Assembly: GCA_902784585.1 (NCBI GenBank)
Contig: CACZVM010000007.1
Location: 41,803-105,802, forward strand
DNA length: 64,000 bases
Source of the DNA: an uncultured Bacteroidales bacterium
Lineage (GTDB): Bacteria; Bacteroidota; Bacteroidia; Bacteroidales; Paludibacteraceae
Reading direction: 5' to 3'
Positions 1 through 10,125 of this stretch are shown here, piece after piece. A program made the translations under genes and the position numbers. How positions within the stretch are numbered: position 1 is the first letter of the stretch; each line of letters opens with the position of its first letter. The notes below the pieces were generated by a model. The model did not search any database. It saw only the letters and a program-made list of their open reading frames with translations, and was not told where the DNA came from.

Positions 1-3000
1 AAACACCTTGTGCGGCATCGCTATAGGTCCAGCAAAGTGTCTGCGTATAGTTCTTCTGTCCCTCGATAGTCATCCATCCCTCGGCAGGCTCGAATCCGCA
101 GGTATAAGCCGGCGTGATTGCGACGCACTCGGTATTGAAGCTGATCGGCTTGGTAGCAGGCGACTGAGCGTCCTCACGCGTCTGGAAGACATACCACTCG
201 TAACGCATAGAGGGGTTCAGACCAGTCAGTTGGCATGATGTGCCGGTGACCGAAGTACGCGACACCTCTTGGCCTGAGCCATCGAGGAGTACAACCACCG
301 TTGTGAGTTCGGGATGATGCGTATTCCAAGCCAAAGTAGCAGATGTAGCGGTGACATCCACCGTACGGGGACTGGTGGGTGCAAACAGCGTGTTGCCCAC
401 CGGTTTGACAGCCAGATCGTCGACGAAGAACAGACCCGGAGTCGGCTGGAAGAGCACGATATACTTGCCCTGAGCAAACTCCAACGGCATCTGCTTCAAC
501 TCCCAATAGCGGAGTCCAGCAGGATCGTCGTTGACATTGTCATTCACCGTCAAGTCAGTCTGCGTATAGGTCAGCGTATCCAACACATGCAAGGTGGAGA
601 AGTCACTCGGATCGGTGAGCGTACCTACCACAATCGACTGGCTGTAAGCATCGCCCAGGAAGGTAGCATCCACTATCTTACCGCGGTTGGCGGCCGTAAC
701 ATGGGTCTGGTCGTAATTAGCAAAGCAACGTCCATAGAACTCGAGCATCATAGTATCGAGTCGGCAGTTGAGTTCCGGAAGGACGATATAGGAATTGTAG
801 TTGGCCTCGGAGGTGCTGATACGGAGCGACTGGCTGTCGTTGCGTCCTACTTCGTAATGTCTGGATGCATTGTAGGCAGTCATCGGACCATAATACTCGT
901 AACCCTTGCGCTGGATGAGCCACTGATAGCCGTTGACGGGCTCATCATAAGTGAGGCCCACCTGGAAGCACGAAGGCTTGAAATAGAGCGAGTCGGATGC
1001 ATCGCCTGCGAGGACGTCATTAGCATCCCACTCGTAACGATTGTTGAAATTCCATACAAAATCAGTACCACTCTGATTCGGTTCCATCGGCATACACAAC
1101 GTACGGAAGGCCATCTTATCGGTCGTAATGAAGTTCTTTACTCCGGCCGGCAGCGAAGCTGCAGACAAATAGGCGATATAATCCGTTTGCGGATCCAGAT
1201 TCTCGACCAGCTGCTCGGTTACTCCGCTCAGATTAGCATAGGAAGCCACCAGCGTACCTGTCTTGGTCTTGATATCCAAATTCCAGGGCCCGCCTATATT
1301 CTCCCACTCAACGAGAGCACGGGTTCCTTCGGCCACCACCTTCTTGAGTGCCACGAAGCTATATCCCTTGGGCTCACCCATGATCACAGAGTCGATACAG
1401 AGATACGTGCTGTCAGACGGCTGTTTCGGCATATGGAGCACCACTTGCTTGGTGGCCATTGTAGCCGAATCAAGGTCGAGCGTATAGAAGCTATAGAGAT
1501 AGTTCTTCTTAGAGGTAGCACGCGTATTCGGATCGAGTGCGTCAAGACGGAGAGATGCCATAGGCTTGTAAGTATCGAAGCTCTTATCCTTGTCGATCGT
1601 ACCAATCTCCAACACAGCGTCAGTAGATGCCTGCGGGAGTTGCGAGGTGACATCCAAATAACCCGGACGCACCTTAAACTCGAACGAACGAGCTTGCGGA
1701 GCACTCACGGCAGGGAAGATAACATATCCGCCGAAGTAATCACCGCGCGCATGCATCATGAGAGCACCTTCGCCCTTAAGTGCATACGCATAGTCGTCGT
1801 CCACGGTGCGGCAATGGGGATAATAGATAAAGGCCTGCGTAGTAGCACCCAGCGAATCGCGATCGGCAACCAAGGCCGGATGGATATAATAGGTACCGCT
1901 GGAGGAATACTTGCTATTGACATGCAGTTCGGAACGCTCGAATCCGAAAGTATAGGAATCTACATAATAGAACTTAGTACTGAAATTCAACGGATTGCGC
2001 GACCAGGTACTCTTTTCTTCTTTGCCACAGATCGTACGAGCAAAGACATAGTAGGACGTCGCATCCTGCAGACCGGTGAGAATGACATGCGTCGAATCCT
2101 GGATGATATTGGGCAAGGTCTCGAGGTATTGCGCCAAGTTACCAATATTATTGTATTCCGACTCACGAATAACCGCAATCTCCCAGAGACTATCTGTTGC
2201 CAGAATCGGGAGGAGCTTGAGTTCAGCACTATTAAACGACGTACCTATCAACTTCATACGCGGTGCCGTACAACTTGCCTCCAACTCAACTGACACATTG
2301 TCCAGATAGATATCCGCAGACGAAGTAGTCCCCAGACCGGAGGTAAAAGCAATACGATCGTACGGGAGATCATATTCGCCAAGCAACATCTCGTAATGCG
2401 AGAAGTCGGTAGAAGCCGTCAGCGTGAACTGTGCCAATTGGAAGAAGGTAGAAAGATCCTCGGGATCAGCTATCACACCCACATTGAGCACCGGCGTAGC
2501 GGTAGTAGAGGTACTCCACGTACGTGCATCGAAGGAGAGCTTCAGATCCGACAAGTTGGCATCAATAGCGGGCACTACCATCCAGGAACGAGAAGTGGCA
2601 GAACTGGAGTAGAGGTCAACCGCCTTGGTATCCAGGTTCGATACATTCTCCACCCTCGGATAATCACTGCTGGCGCTAAGATTGCGGAACAACCAGCAAC
2701 CCACCTCTGATTTACCCAGAGGGTAGTCCTCGAAGCCGTCAAAGAACGGCACAGGCGAACCGCCCTCAGTAGGACAAAGCGTGCGGAAAGTTGCATAGGT
2801 AACAGAAATAGCCGTGCTGTCACCACCCTCGCATATACCTTGTGCATAGACATAGTAGTTAGAGGTAGGCTGCAGATTGGTAAGGAGCACATTGTCGGAA
2901 TGCGTCACCATCGTGTCGAGCAAGTAGTGATAAACAGGCTTCTGTTCTTCCGTGAGCAACTTGTCCGCCACCAAGAGCCGATAGGTATCTTGATAGCCCT

Positions 3001-6000
3001 TCCAGCTGACAATAGCCGCTGATTCGCCTACACTATCTACCGTAAAGGATTGAACCGAACGGCAGCGCGGAATCAGATCGACAGAGATCTCTGATATATA
3101 AGCATAGTTGGTCACACCAAAGTCAGAAAGGAACATGATGTTGCGTCCCAGATCGCCCATATAGTCACCCTCATAGTGCTCAAAGCCTACACTATACGGA
3201 TCCCAACCTGTATGGCTGAGATTGAGCGTATCGATGGCCACAAAGGTATTTAGATCGGACGGGTCGGTTACAACACCCACAATAATCTGGCTATTGTAGG
3301 AAGAGGTGCTATAACCACGTCCCCAGAAATTAACCTGATACTTGCGGATAGAATCGACATTCAATTCCGGCATGATAGCATACGCGCCCACAGTGCTTGA
3401 AGACGACGAAACATTGTCGTAGAAATAGAGATAGTTGTTGCCATTATGCCTATACGAAGACGTATTGTTGACATATGGGATATAGGAAGAAGAAGCCGAT
3501 TGTGTCTTACTACCTACCGTCCAACACGGTTTCTCACCGCCTGTTCCAGTCTCGAAGCCCTCATCCTCGCTGAAGGTAATGGTTCCCATTTCCTCCGGAG
3601 CAAAGGCGTTACAAGGTGTAGTGAACGAGATGGTGTTCCATTGCGACATCGTAGCCGAGTCGCACAAAGCCGCTGTATAGACGTAGTACTTGGTTTGCGC
3701 CGAAAGGCCGAAGACCTCGTGAGAACGACGACTGATGGTGTCGCGATAAACCAGTTGGCTAGCAGGAACCTTGTAGTTCTCATCGGCCAAATGGGCATCG
3801 GAGATAGGCGTATTGGTCAACATCAGTATCCATTTGTCGTTTGTACGCAGACCACTGCTGACGCGTACACTCTCCGTAGTCAGATCGGAGATGCTCGGCT
3901 TGGTGAGCGGACATACCACCGACACAAAGGATACATCATCCAAATAGGCATAAGAAGTGAGTTCATACGGCGTACGCCAAGCGAAATAGCGAGCGGTATT
4001 CGGGATAAGAGAGGCGTACTCACTCAGATCATACGAGTATTGCGCACTCTCGCCACGCCCCTGGACAGAGTCGATCACCACAAACGTACTGAGATCCTCC
4101 GGGTCGGTCATCACACCGCATAGCCACGAATAGGACGAAGAGGCATACATATAGAACGTCACCGCTATCTGGCTCAAACTATCGCAGTTGATTTCAGGCG
4201 ACACCACATATGCAGGCGTATAATCGTAATATGCATAGCCGTACATACGGAATGTGTTGGAGCCCGAATTGGCGTAGGTAGAAGAACTATAGATATAGGG
4301 GATATAGCTAGACGTAGCATCCGGCGCACCATTTCCCACATACCAACAATTAGGCACCGAACCGACACCAGAGGCATAGGTATCAAAGGTCTCCTTGTTG
4401 GCCTTGTGCGGATCAAGCAGTTCGCAAGTAGTCTGCGCCTGCGTCATAATCCACGTACTATCACCACAAAGCGCACGGACATAGACATAGTAGGTCTTCA
4501 AAGCCTGCAGACCCTCCGCATGGAAACTCTTGCCGGCAAAAACAGTGTCACCCACAACCGTCAACGACTGATTGTATGTACCATTTTTAACAGCATTGAT
4601 GCTAACTTTGGAACTCAGCATGAGCAATTCCCATTGGTCGGCATCAGAAATACCACTCCATGTCAGATCAATAGAGTGAGGAGCCATGTTGGTTTGCACG
4701 AAATCATAGGGATCGATACACGTCGGATCTCTGAGTTCCACATTGTCAATCAACACATCGCTATTCATGATCAGACTACTGCCCAAACCGGATGTGATAG
4801 CTATATTGTCATAAGTCAACTGATAATTGGAGAGAATGAAACGCTCTTTTTTGAAATCTGTTCCGCCAACATATACTGTATCAAACGGCACAAAACTGCT
4901 TTGGTCTTCAATATCACCCATTGTACCCACAATGATCACACCAGAGGAGGCTTCTGTACCTGCCGCCGTACGCACATCGAAGGTCAACAAGCGAGAAGAG
5001 AGACTGCCCTCAACAGCCGGCAGGATAGCCACCGAGCGGTGGATAGTACCGGATGAAAAGAGATTCAATACCTTCTCCGGGGAACCGGCTGTACCGACAT
5101 TCACAATCTTAGGATAACCCACGCCCATATAGTCGGCTACTTGCCAACAACCGATGGTCGTGCTTTCGATATTGTAGTTCTCGAAGTTCTCCTTGTACGG
5201 ATAAGTCTCCTCTCGGCAAGGCGTAGTAAAACTCATCTCACTCCACCAGTCCATATCGCAAGTGGCACGCACATAGAGATAGTAGGTGGCATGCGGAGTG
5301 AGGCCACCGAAGCCAAAGACAGGCGTAGAAGCGGGATTGTTCCACTCCAGCGAATCAGCCAGCACTACACCGCGCATGGCGCGAATATCAGCCATCGTCT
5401 TATGCACACGATCCGACTCACTCAGTGGCGAACGAGACAAGAAGAACTCCCATATATCCCAGGACGAAACGCCCCAGCTAACCGTTAGGGAATCTGACTC
5501 TACTTGCAATTCGATATTGGTAGGCGGCACGCAATCCGACAACTTCTCAACAATAATCTCGTCGATATAGTTGATCGTGTTCTGGCTCATACGCATCACG
5601 TCATCCCACACGATGGCGATAACACCATCCGGACCATTGTAATCAACAAAGTTGGCATAACAACGTGTGTAACCCGTTGTATTCAATGTAAAGTGAGAAA
5701 CCGGGATAAAGGTATTTATATCCATCGGATTGGTCATCACACCCACCGTAGCGTGCGCCTGGTTGTAGGTATTGCTACCACTTAGATAAAACTTCACCTG
5801 CACACTATCCAAGTTCTCCACCGGAGGCAGCGTGATCCATGTATCAGCACCACCACGTTTACTCATAAACAAGCAGCCCAAGCCGGCATAACTATACTTC
5901 GAGTCGGTAAGAACAGCCGGATAGGTGGTTCCGTTATTACCGAACACACCCAGACCGGTTGCAAACTGACCGGTCATACCAGGAATAGTATATTTGGTAG

Positions 6001-7765
6001 TAGTAGACACCTCAAAATCAAACATATAAGGTATCTCACGCTGCGGCGCAATCGTCACAAACGGATAGCGGTAACTCCACTCCGTACCGGCCGCCTTAAC
6101 ATACACATAGTAAGGACGATTCCAGCTATGATTCGCCTCCAGCGAATTGCAACGATAGGTATTCGCACTAACCATCGCCTGATCAACAATGGCGCTTGTC
6201 TCCGGATTAGCCGGATCGACCTCCGCATTGGTGATGAGCACGTTGTAGGACACAGCGTTGCCCTCCCAAGAGATAGTAGCATAGGTGTCACGCGGATTGA
6301 CGTTGATCTTCGTCACCTTGTTGACCGCCTTGCGGTACTCTATCGTCAAATTGTCTAGATAGAATAAATTCTGTCGATCGAAATCACTCACAAAAGCGAT
6401 GTATGCACCTGTGCCGGTATAGGAGCCAAGGTCGACAATATTCTCCTGGAAGGTCTTATTACCCCACACTTCTACGGTATCCACCGGAGTGAAAGTAGTA
6501 ATATCATCGGGATCATCCATCACACCGACAATGATACTACGGCCGTACTGACGCCCCGTATAGGTATAGACAGTGCTCCAGAAATGTACCTGCAACTGAT
6601 TGATCTTAAAATCCTCATTCAGTGTATCGGCCATTGCCGGCGTAGCCAAATAGACATAGCGATCGGCCGGAACAGCCTGTTCGGGCTTAGAAGTCTCGCC
6701 GCCAGAGAAAATCACCGAAGGAGTAACATCCGGAGAATACAATGCCCATGCCGTGGCAGAAGCTTTCGAATTGACAAACGGATTGGTGTTTTTAGTATTA
6801 CCACCCCAACTCCAGTCCGCATCACGCAACACACCGGAGGGATAATTGAAGTTCTCAGTGAACGGCACTTGCTTCACCGTACGCACCTTGAAACCAAAAG
6901 GAATCCCCTCTGTCAACTCATGACTCCACACACTATTCTCCTCTTCGCACAACGAACGTACATATACGAGATACTCATTTCCAGCCACCAAGTTCAGATC
7001 CTTATTGGTCACATCACTCACCAAACCATGATATGCAATCTTCTCAGGCGTCTCGTGCTCTATCTCCTCAATCAGATCCGGGTCAATTGTATCGTTGGCT
7101 ACAATCAGCTCGAAGAAATCCGCATCGAAACTGGCTTCCCATGCAATATTCACTTTGCCCGCACCTTTGTTGGTCACCATAATGTCATGCGGGACAGTAC
7201 ACTCAGGAGCAGACTGCAATTTAATACTATCCAACACAATACCACGACCGAGGTTATCGGTTCCCTCAAAGGCGATCTGGTAGGTTTTACCTATCTCCGG
7301 CAGTGACAATTTGACACGCTGCCAATCAGATTGAGCCTCGCTATACTCTGCCAATACCTTCCAAGGATTATTGGAACCGGTACCGGTACGATAGAGTACG
7401 CGCAAGGTATCACGATCTGCGCCCCAGCGGGCATTAGCATACCAGAATGTCAATTGCGGCATGTATACCACTGTCGGACGAAGGTCCATTACCTTACTAA
7501 CCAGACGCGTCTTATAACCAAGCGTCTCACCTGTGTTATTGCGCAGATAAGCGCGATGGGTGCCTTGAACAACAGTAGAAGGCCATGTCAGATGATCCTC
7601 CACACTCTCAACCGCCCAAGGCATGTTACCTACAGGATGTTCCTGCGTCCAGACGTCCTCGGAAATACCATTCTCAAAGCCCTCATCAATAAGCACAATA
7701 CGGGCATTGAGGCTCATTGTAGCAACCGTCAAGGCTGCAAACAACATGAGTAGATGTTTCTTCAT
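1..7765 (-). CDS. Giant secreted choice-of-anchor-J / Fn3-like adhesin, 5' part (partial)
   Basis: Open frame from ATG at 7765 to the left edge (at least 2588 codons, no stop seen where I translated it); the C-terminus lies outside. N-terminus MKKHLLMLFAALTVATMSLNA is a signal peptide, followed at once by IVLIDEGFENG, the start of a choice-of-anchor-J (cleaved-adhesin) module. About ten such modules follow, each opening with a Phe-Glu-Asn/Asp-like strand (for example YPYKENFENYN, FFDGFEDYPLG, YTCGFEPAEGW), a Gly-Cys-Trp or similar strand, and a VGVMTDPxDxxTF segment. They alternate with Fn3-like modules ending in YYVYVRAxC and WxxxxFTTxC. Known family members are gingipain-type haemagglutinin/adhesin domains on type IX secretion (T9SS) substrates. 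I infer a surface or secreted adhesin; the export signal would be in the unseen C-terminus. Long open frames on the other strand here are shadows. Confidence 0.9.
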   Translation of the reverse strand, partial: MKKHLLMLFAALTVATMSLNARIVLIDEGFENGISEDVWTQEHPVGNMPWAVESVEDHLTWPSTVVQGTHRAYLRNNTGETLGYKTRLVSKVMDLRPTVVYMPQLTFWYANARWGADRDTLRVLYRTGTGSNNPWKVLAEYSEAQSDWQRVKLSLPEIGKTYQIAFEGTDNLGRGIVLDSIKLQSAPECTVPHDIMVTNKGAGKVNIAWEASFDADFFELIVANDTIDPDLIEEIEHETPEKIAYHGLVSDVTNKDLNLVAGNEYLVYVRSLCEEENSVWSHELTEGIPFGFKVRTVKQVPFTENFNYPSGVLRDADWSWGGNTKNTNPFVNSKASATAWALYSPDVTPSVIFSGGETSKPEQAVPADRYVYLATPAMADTLNEDFKINQLQVHFWSTVYTYTGRQYGRSIIVGVMDDPDDITTFTPVDTVEVWGNKTFQENIVDLGSYTGTGAYIAFVSDFDRQNLFYLDNLTIEYRKAVNKVTKINVNPRDTYATISWEGNAVSYNVLITNAEVDPANPETSAIVDQAMVSANTYRCNSLEANHSWNRPYYVYVKAAGTEWSYRYPFVTIAPQREIPYMFDFEVSTTTKYTIPGMTGQFATGLGVFGNNGTTYPAVLTDSKYSYAGLGCLFMSKRGGADTWITLPPVENLDSVQVKFYLSGSNTYNQAHATVGVMTNPMDINTFIPVSHFTLNTTGYTRCYANFVDYNGPDGVIAIVWDDVMRMSQNTINYIDEIIVEKLSDCVPPTNIELQVESDSLTVSWGVSSWDIWEFFLSRSPLSESDRVHKTMADIRAMRGVVLADSLEWNNPASTPVFGFGGLTPHATYYLYVRATCDMDWWSEMSFTTPCREETYPYKENFENYNIESTTIGCWQVADYMGVGYPKIVNVGTAGSPEKVLNLFSSGTIHRSVAILPAVEGSLSSRLLTFDVRTAAGTEASSGVIIVGTMGDIEDQSSFVPFDTVYVGGTDFKKERFILSNYQLTYDNIAITSGLGSSLIMNSDVLIDNVELRDPTCIDPYDFVQTNMAPHSIDLTWSGISDADQWELLMLSSKVSINAVKNGTYNQSLTVVGDTVFAGKSFHAEGLQALKTYYVYVRALCGDSTWIMTQAQTTCELLDPHKANKETFDTYASGVGSVPNCWYVGNGAPDATSSYIPYIYSSSTYANSGSNTFRMYGYAYYDYTPAYVVSPEINCDSLSQIAVTFYMYASSSYSWLCGVMTDPEDLSTFVVIDSVQGRGESAQYSYDLSEYASLIPNTARYFAWRTPYELTSYAYLDDVSFVSVVCPLTKPSISDLTTESVRVSSGLRTNDKWILMLTNTPISDAHLADENYKVPASQLVYRDTISRRSHEVFGLSAQTKYYVYTAALCDSATMSQWNTISFTTPCNAFAPEEMGTITFSEDEGFETGTGGEKPCWTVGSKTQSASSSYIPYVNNTSSYRHNGNNYLYFYDNVSSSSSTVGAYAIMPELNVDSIRKYQVNFWGRGYSTSSYNSQIIVGVVTDPSDLNTFVAIDTLNLSHTGWDPYSVGFEHYEGDYMGDLGRNIMFLSDFGVTNYAYISEISVDLIPRCRSVQSFTVDSVGESAAIVSWKGYQDTYRLLVADKLLTEEQKPVYHYLLDTMVTHSDNVLLTNLQPTSNYYVYAQGICEGGDSTAISVTYATFRTLCPTEGGSPVPFFDGFEDYPLGKSEVGCWLFRNLSASSDYPRVENVSNLDTKAVDLYSSSATSRSWMVVPAIDANLSDLKLSFDARTWSTSTTATPVLNVGVIADPEDLSTFFQLAQFTLTASTDFSHYEMLLGEYDLPYDRIAFTSGLGTTSSADIYLDNVSVELEASCTAPRMKLIGTSFNSAELKLLPILATDSLWEIAVIRESEYNNIGNLAQYLETLPNIIQDSTHVILTGLQDATSYYVFARTICGKEEKSTWSRNPLNFSTKFYYVDSYTFGFERSELHVNSKYSSSGTYYIHPALVADRDSLGATTQAFIYYPHCRTVDDDYAYALKGEGALMMHARGDYFGGYVIFPAVSAPQARSFEFKVRPGYLDVTSQLPQASTDAVLEIGTIDKDKSFDTYKPMASLRLDALDPNTRATSKKNYLYSFYTLDLDSATMATKQVVLHMPKQPSDSTYLCIDSVIMGEPKGYSFVALKKVVAEGTRALVEWENIGGPWNLDIKTKTGTLVASYANLSGVTEQLVENLDPQTDYIAYLSAASLPAGVKNFITTDKMAFRTLCMPMEPNQSGTDFVWNFNNRYEWDANDVLAGDASDSLYFKPSCFQVGLTYDEPVNGYQWLIQRKGYEYYGPMTAYNASRHYEVGRNDSQSLRISTSEANYNSYIVLPELNCRLDTMMLEFYGRCFANYDQTHVTAANRGKIVDATFLGDAYSQSIVVGTLTDPSDFSTLHVLDTLTYTQTDLTVNDNVNDDPAGLRYWELKQMPLEFAQGKYIVLFQPTPGLFFVDDLAVKPVGNTLFAPTSPRTVDVTATSATLAWNTHHPELTTVVVLLDGSGQEVSRTSVTGTSCQLTGLNPSMRYEWYVFQTREDAQSPATKPISFNTECVAITPAYTCGFEPAEGWMTIEGQKNYTQTLCWTYSDAAQGV

Positions 7766-7803
7766 AAACTTTAATTCTTTATATACTAAAAACAATTATT
7801 GCC

Positions 7804-7812
7804 GCAAATATA
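7804..7812 (-). promoter_or_regulatory. -7 box for the giant adhesin
   Basis: Minus strand reads TATATTTGC, matching the Bacteroidota TAnnTTTGC element, about 40 nt before the ATG at 7765. No TTTG sits at the usual distance upstream, so the match is incomplete. Confidence 0.4.
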
Positions 7813-7913
7813 CAAAATTAGGGCACAAAATTACATAAAAAAATGTAGATATGCAACTTTTTGACAGAAAAACACCCAATTTTTCTTCATTTTGCAAACT
7901 GGAGTTTACACAA

Positions 7914-7941
7914 GAACGCGGCCTCCGGAGAGGTCGCGTTC
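7914..7941 (-). terminator. Hairpin downstream of gcvH
   Basis: Twelve-nt arms GAACGCGGCCTC and GAGGTCGCGTTC pair with one mismatch around CGGA, 30 nt past the gcvH stop. There is no strong T run on the minus strand, so termination is only probable. A 12-bp palindrome ACGCGTACGCGT lies next to it at 7952-7963. Confidence 0.5.
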
Positions 7942-7970
7942 CTATTAAATAACGCGTACGCGTACGTAAA

Positions 7971-8345
7971 TTAGAGAGTAGCCTGGTAGGCCGCAGCGTC
8001 CATCAGGTTGTCGAGCTCAGCCGCATCCTTGAGGGCAATACGGATGATCCAGCCCTCGCCATACGGATCGTTGTTGACCAACTCGGGTTGCGCATCCAGC
8101 GCACCGTTAACCTCCAGCACCTCACCGGTAGCAGGCATATTCAGGTCGCTCACGGTCTTAACGGCCTCGATCGAACCGAACACCTCACCCTGACCAACGG
8201 TCTCGCCTACAGTGGGTACGTCCACAAACACGATTTCGCCCAACTCAGATTGTGCATAATCGGTGATGCCTACATAGGCCTCGTCGCCCTCCACACGAAT
8301 CCACTCGTGCTCGGCGGTATACTTGATATTATTCGGAAAATTCAT
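7971..8345 (-). CDS. gcvH: Glycine cleavage system H protein
   Basis: 124 aa, the normal GcvH length. It carries the aminomethyl arm of the glycine cleavage system on a lipoyl group in the cytoplasm. Seen: [12 protein letters not shown] near the N-terminus, [19 protein letters not shown], and the lipoylation site [11 protein letters not shown] with Lys63. The start follows the gldJ stop by 28 nt, so the two are probably co-transcribed. No gcvT or gcvP is visible in this window, so the other subunits must be elsewhere. Confidence 0.97.
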   Translation of the reverse strand: MNFPNNIKYTAEHEWIRVEGDEAYVGITDYAQSELGEIVFVDVPTVGETVGQGEVFGSIEAVKTVSDLNMPATGEVLEVNGALDAQPELVNNDPYGEGWIIRIALKDAAELDNLMDAAAYQATL

Positions 8346-8373
8346 ATCTGTTTAACTTTTTCTCTCTTCAGTT

Positions 8374-9972
8374 TTACTTAACCGGCGTTCCGGGGATCTG
8401 GTCGCCCAGCGTCGACATAGCGCAACGGAAACCGATCTTCGATGAGCACTGGTCCTGGTCGAGATAACGACGGTTAGACGGGTTGAGCCAGTAGATACGA
8501 TCGGCCCACGAACCACCCTTGTAGACGCGGCTCTTCTTGGTCACACGCGGAGCGAGGATGTCGGTCGGGTCGGTCTTAACGGCAGCCAGGTTCTCTACAC
8601 CTACGGTATCCAACGGATAGTCGGTGTCGATCAGGCTGGCGAAGTCGCCGTCCAATACGTCACGCTTATCGTCCTCTTTACCCCAGCTGATCTTGATACG
8701 ACCTACCGAGTCAACACCGAACTTACCATTCTCATCCAATACCGGATGGCTGAAAATATTACCACGATACGAGTTGTACTCGGTCATGTCCTGATAGCTG
8801 GTCTCACGATATACATCCATCACCCACTCGTTGACGTTGCCGGCCATGTTGTACAGACCGAAATCGTTCGGAGCAAAAGCATCCACGGGGTTGGTAACCA
8901 CATAACGGTCGTTGAGCGCACCGCTCACACCCATCATATCGCCGCGACCGCGGACGAAGTTGGCCTGCATCTGGCCCACATTCTTCTTGCTCATATCACG
9001 CGGATGGTAGCCCGACCAAGGATATACCTTACCCTCTATCGTCAGGCCGTCCTCACCCGCCACAGGTGCATACGCAGCGAACTCCCACTCTACCTCGGTC
9101 GGCAGACGGTAGCCCGTCACGAAGATACCATCGGCGATGCTCACCTTACGCTCTGCACCGTAGCTATCCAATTGCGGATGACGGCCATACTCAGGCACGT
9201 AGCTATCGTCCATCAGGTATTTCTCGGTATTGAAGACGAACTTATCGCGGATCCACTCGTAGCTCGGACGATACATCGTCACCGTCTGCTCCGGATCCTC
9301 CGGGCTAACCTCCTCGTAGGAAGTCATCTCATAACCCGTCTGCTGCTCCCACTCGTCCTTGTAGGCCTCGTCATCGGTAGGCTGCAGGTCTGCGAACGGC
9401 GGCACCACGATCGCACCGGCGTTGATCAACGCCATCTCATTCACGCGGTCGGTACGCCACTGGCAGTAATCCATCGCCTGCTCCCAGGTCACACCCACTA
9501 CGGGATAGAACGAGAAAGCCGGGTGCTCGAAGTAGTTGTCCTCATACGGATCGTTGTAGGCCAAGTCGTCACGCCAAACCTTGTGGTTCGGACGAGCCTG
9601 ATCCACCAGCTCCGGAGCTACCGCACCGAACACGAACTCCAACCAATGCAGATACTCGTTCCAGTTGAGGTTGGTCACCTCATACTTGTCCATGTAGAAC
9701 GAGCTAACGGTCAGGCTACGCGTCTCGTTGTTGCGGGGAGCCGTCACAAACTCATCTTTCTCACCTACGGTAAACGTACCACCCTGGATAGGCACCATAC
9801 CTACCGGATTGACATTACCCACGCCTTCGTTGGCCTGGAAGTTGGTAGTCTTCTGGTCGAAATAGTTCCAACCTGTCGTGTTGCTCACGCGGGTATTCAA
9901 CTCACGCTGGTTGCACGATGCAGCCGACACGGCCACCACTACCATCAACAGATACTTAAATACGTTCTTCAT
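8374..9972 (-). CDS. gldJ: GldJ-type gliding motility / T9SS lipoprotein
   Basis: 532 aa. The signal peptide ends in a lipobox, SAASC, with Cys20 as the likely lipidated residue. The body has the formylglycine-generating-enzyme (SUMF1/FGE-sulfatase) fold: GMVPIQGGTFTVGEKDE, FYMDKYEVTN, YPVVGVTWEQA, YRLPTEVEWEFAAY, NDFGLYNMAGNVNEWV, SRVYKGGSWADR, IGFRCAMS. The TTGWNYFDQK segment after the lipobox and the NEYLHWLEFVF segment fit GldJ better than its paralogue GldK, where a PYGM segment is usual; I judged this from memory. GldJ acts at the periplasmic face of the outer membrane and is needed for T9SS/gliding in Flavobacterium. None of gldK-L-M-N, murF or porUV is nearby. A strong promoter lies upstream at 10042-10074. 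Confidence 0.85.
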   Translation of the reverse strand: MKNVFKYLLMVVVAVSAASCNQRELNTRVSNTTGWNYFDQKTTNFQANEGVGNVNPVGMVPIQGGTFTVGEKDEFVTAPRNNETRSLTVSSFYMDKYEVTNLNWNEYLHWLEFVFGAVAPELVDQARPNHKVWRDDLAYNDPYEDNYFEHPAFSFYPVVGVTWEQAMDYCQWRTDRVNEMALINAGAIVVPPFADLQPTDDEAYKDEWEQQTGYEMTSYEEVSPEDPEQTVTMYRPSYEWIRDKFVFNTEKYLMDDSYVPEYGRHPQLDSYGAERKVSIADGIFVTGYRLPTEVEWEFAAYAPVAGEDGLTIEGKVYPWSGYHPRDMSKKNVGQMQANFVRGRGDMMGVSGALNDRYVVTNPVDAFAPNDFGLYNMAGNVNEWVMDVYRETSYQDMTEYNSYRGNIFSHPVLDENGKFGVDSVGRIKISWGKEDDKRDVLDGDFASLIDTDYPLDTVGVENLAAVKTDPTDILAPRVTKKSRVYKGGSWADRIYWLNPSNRRYLDQDQCSSKIGFRCAMSTLGDQIPGTPVK

Positions 9973-10041
9973 ATGCTTTAACTAATAGTATTTTTTTGTC
10001 CTTTTTTCCTTGTTTATGCACACGCGTACATAATTCAGCCT

Positions 10042-10074
10042 GCAAATGTACTGCTTTTTTTGCATATACGCAAA
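10042..10074 (-). promoter_or_regulatory. gldJ promoter
   Basis: Minus strand: -33 part TTTGCGTATATGC, an A tract, then -7 part GCAGTACATTTGC; 33 nt in all, about 70 nt before the ATG. Confidence 0.75.
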
Positions 10075-10090
10075 TTTTTGTTAGTTTTTT

Positions 10091-10122
10091 TTTGTTATTT
10101 GCATTTTTTTTAGTAATTTTGC
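10091..10122 (+). promoter_or_regulatory. folP promoter
   Basis: TTTG at 10091 and TAATTTTGC at 10114-10122, one nt tighter than the other promoters here. It ends four nt before the GTG start of folP, so the mRNA is leaderless or nearly so. Confidence 0.7.
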
Positions 10123-10125
10123 AGC

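Noticed and set aside
314-2293. Long + strand open frame of 659 codons, and similar long + strand frames up to 7838
   Set aside because: They lie opposite the giant minus-strand adhesin, lack family motifs, and are rich in His/Arg/Ile as expected for antisense shadows.
7952-7963. ACGCGTACGCGT palindrome as an operator or attachment site
   Set aside because: Short, single in the window at full length, and with no associated integrase or regulator.
8374-9972. Assignment as GldK/PorK
   Set aside because: The TTGWNYFDQK and NEYLHWLEFVF segments and the long C-terminal part fit GldJ better, and gldL-M-N do not follow.
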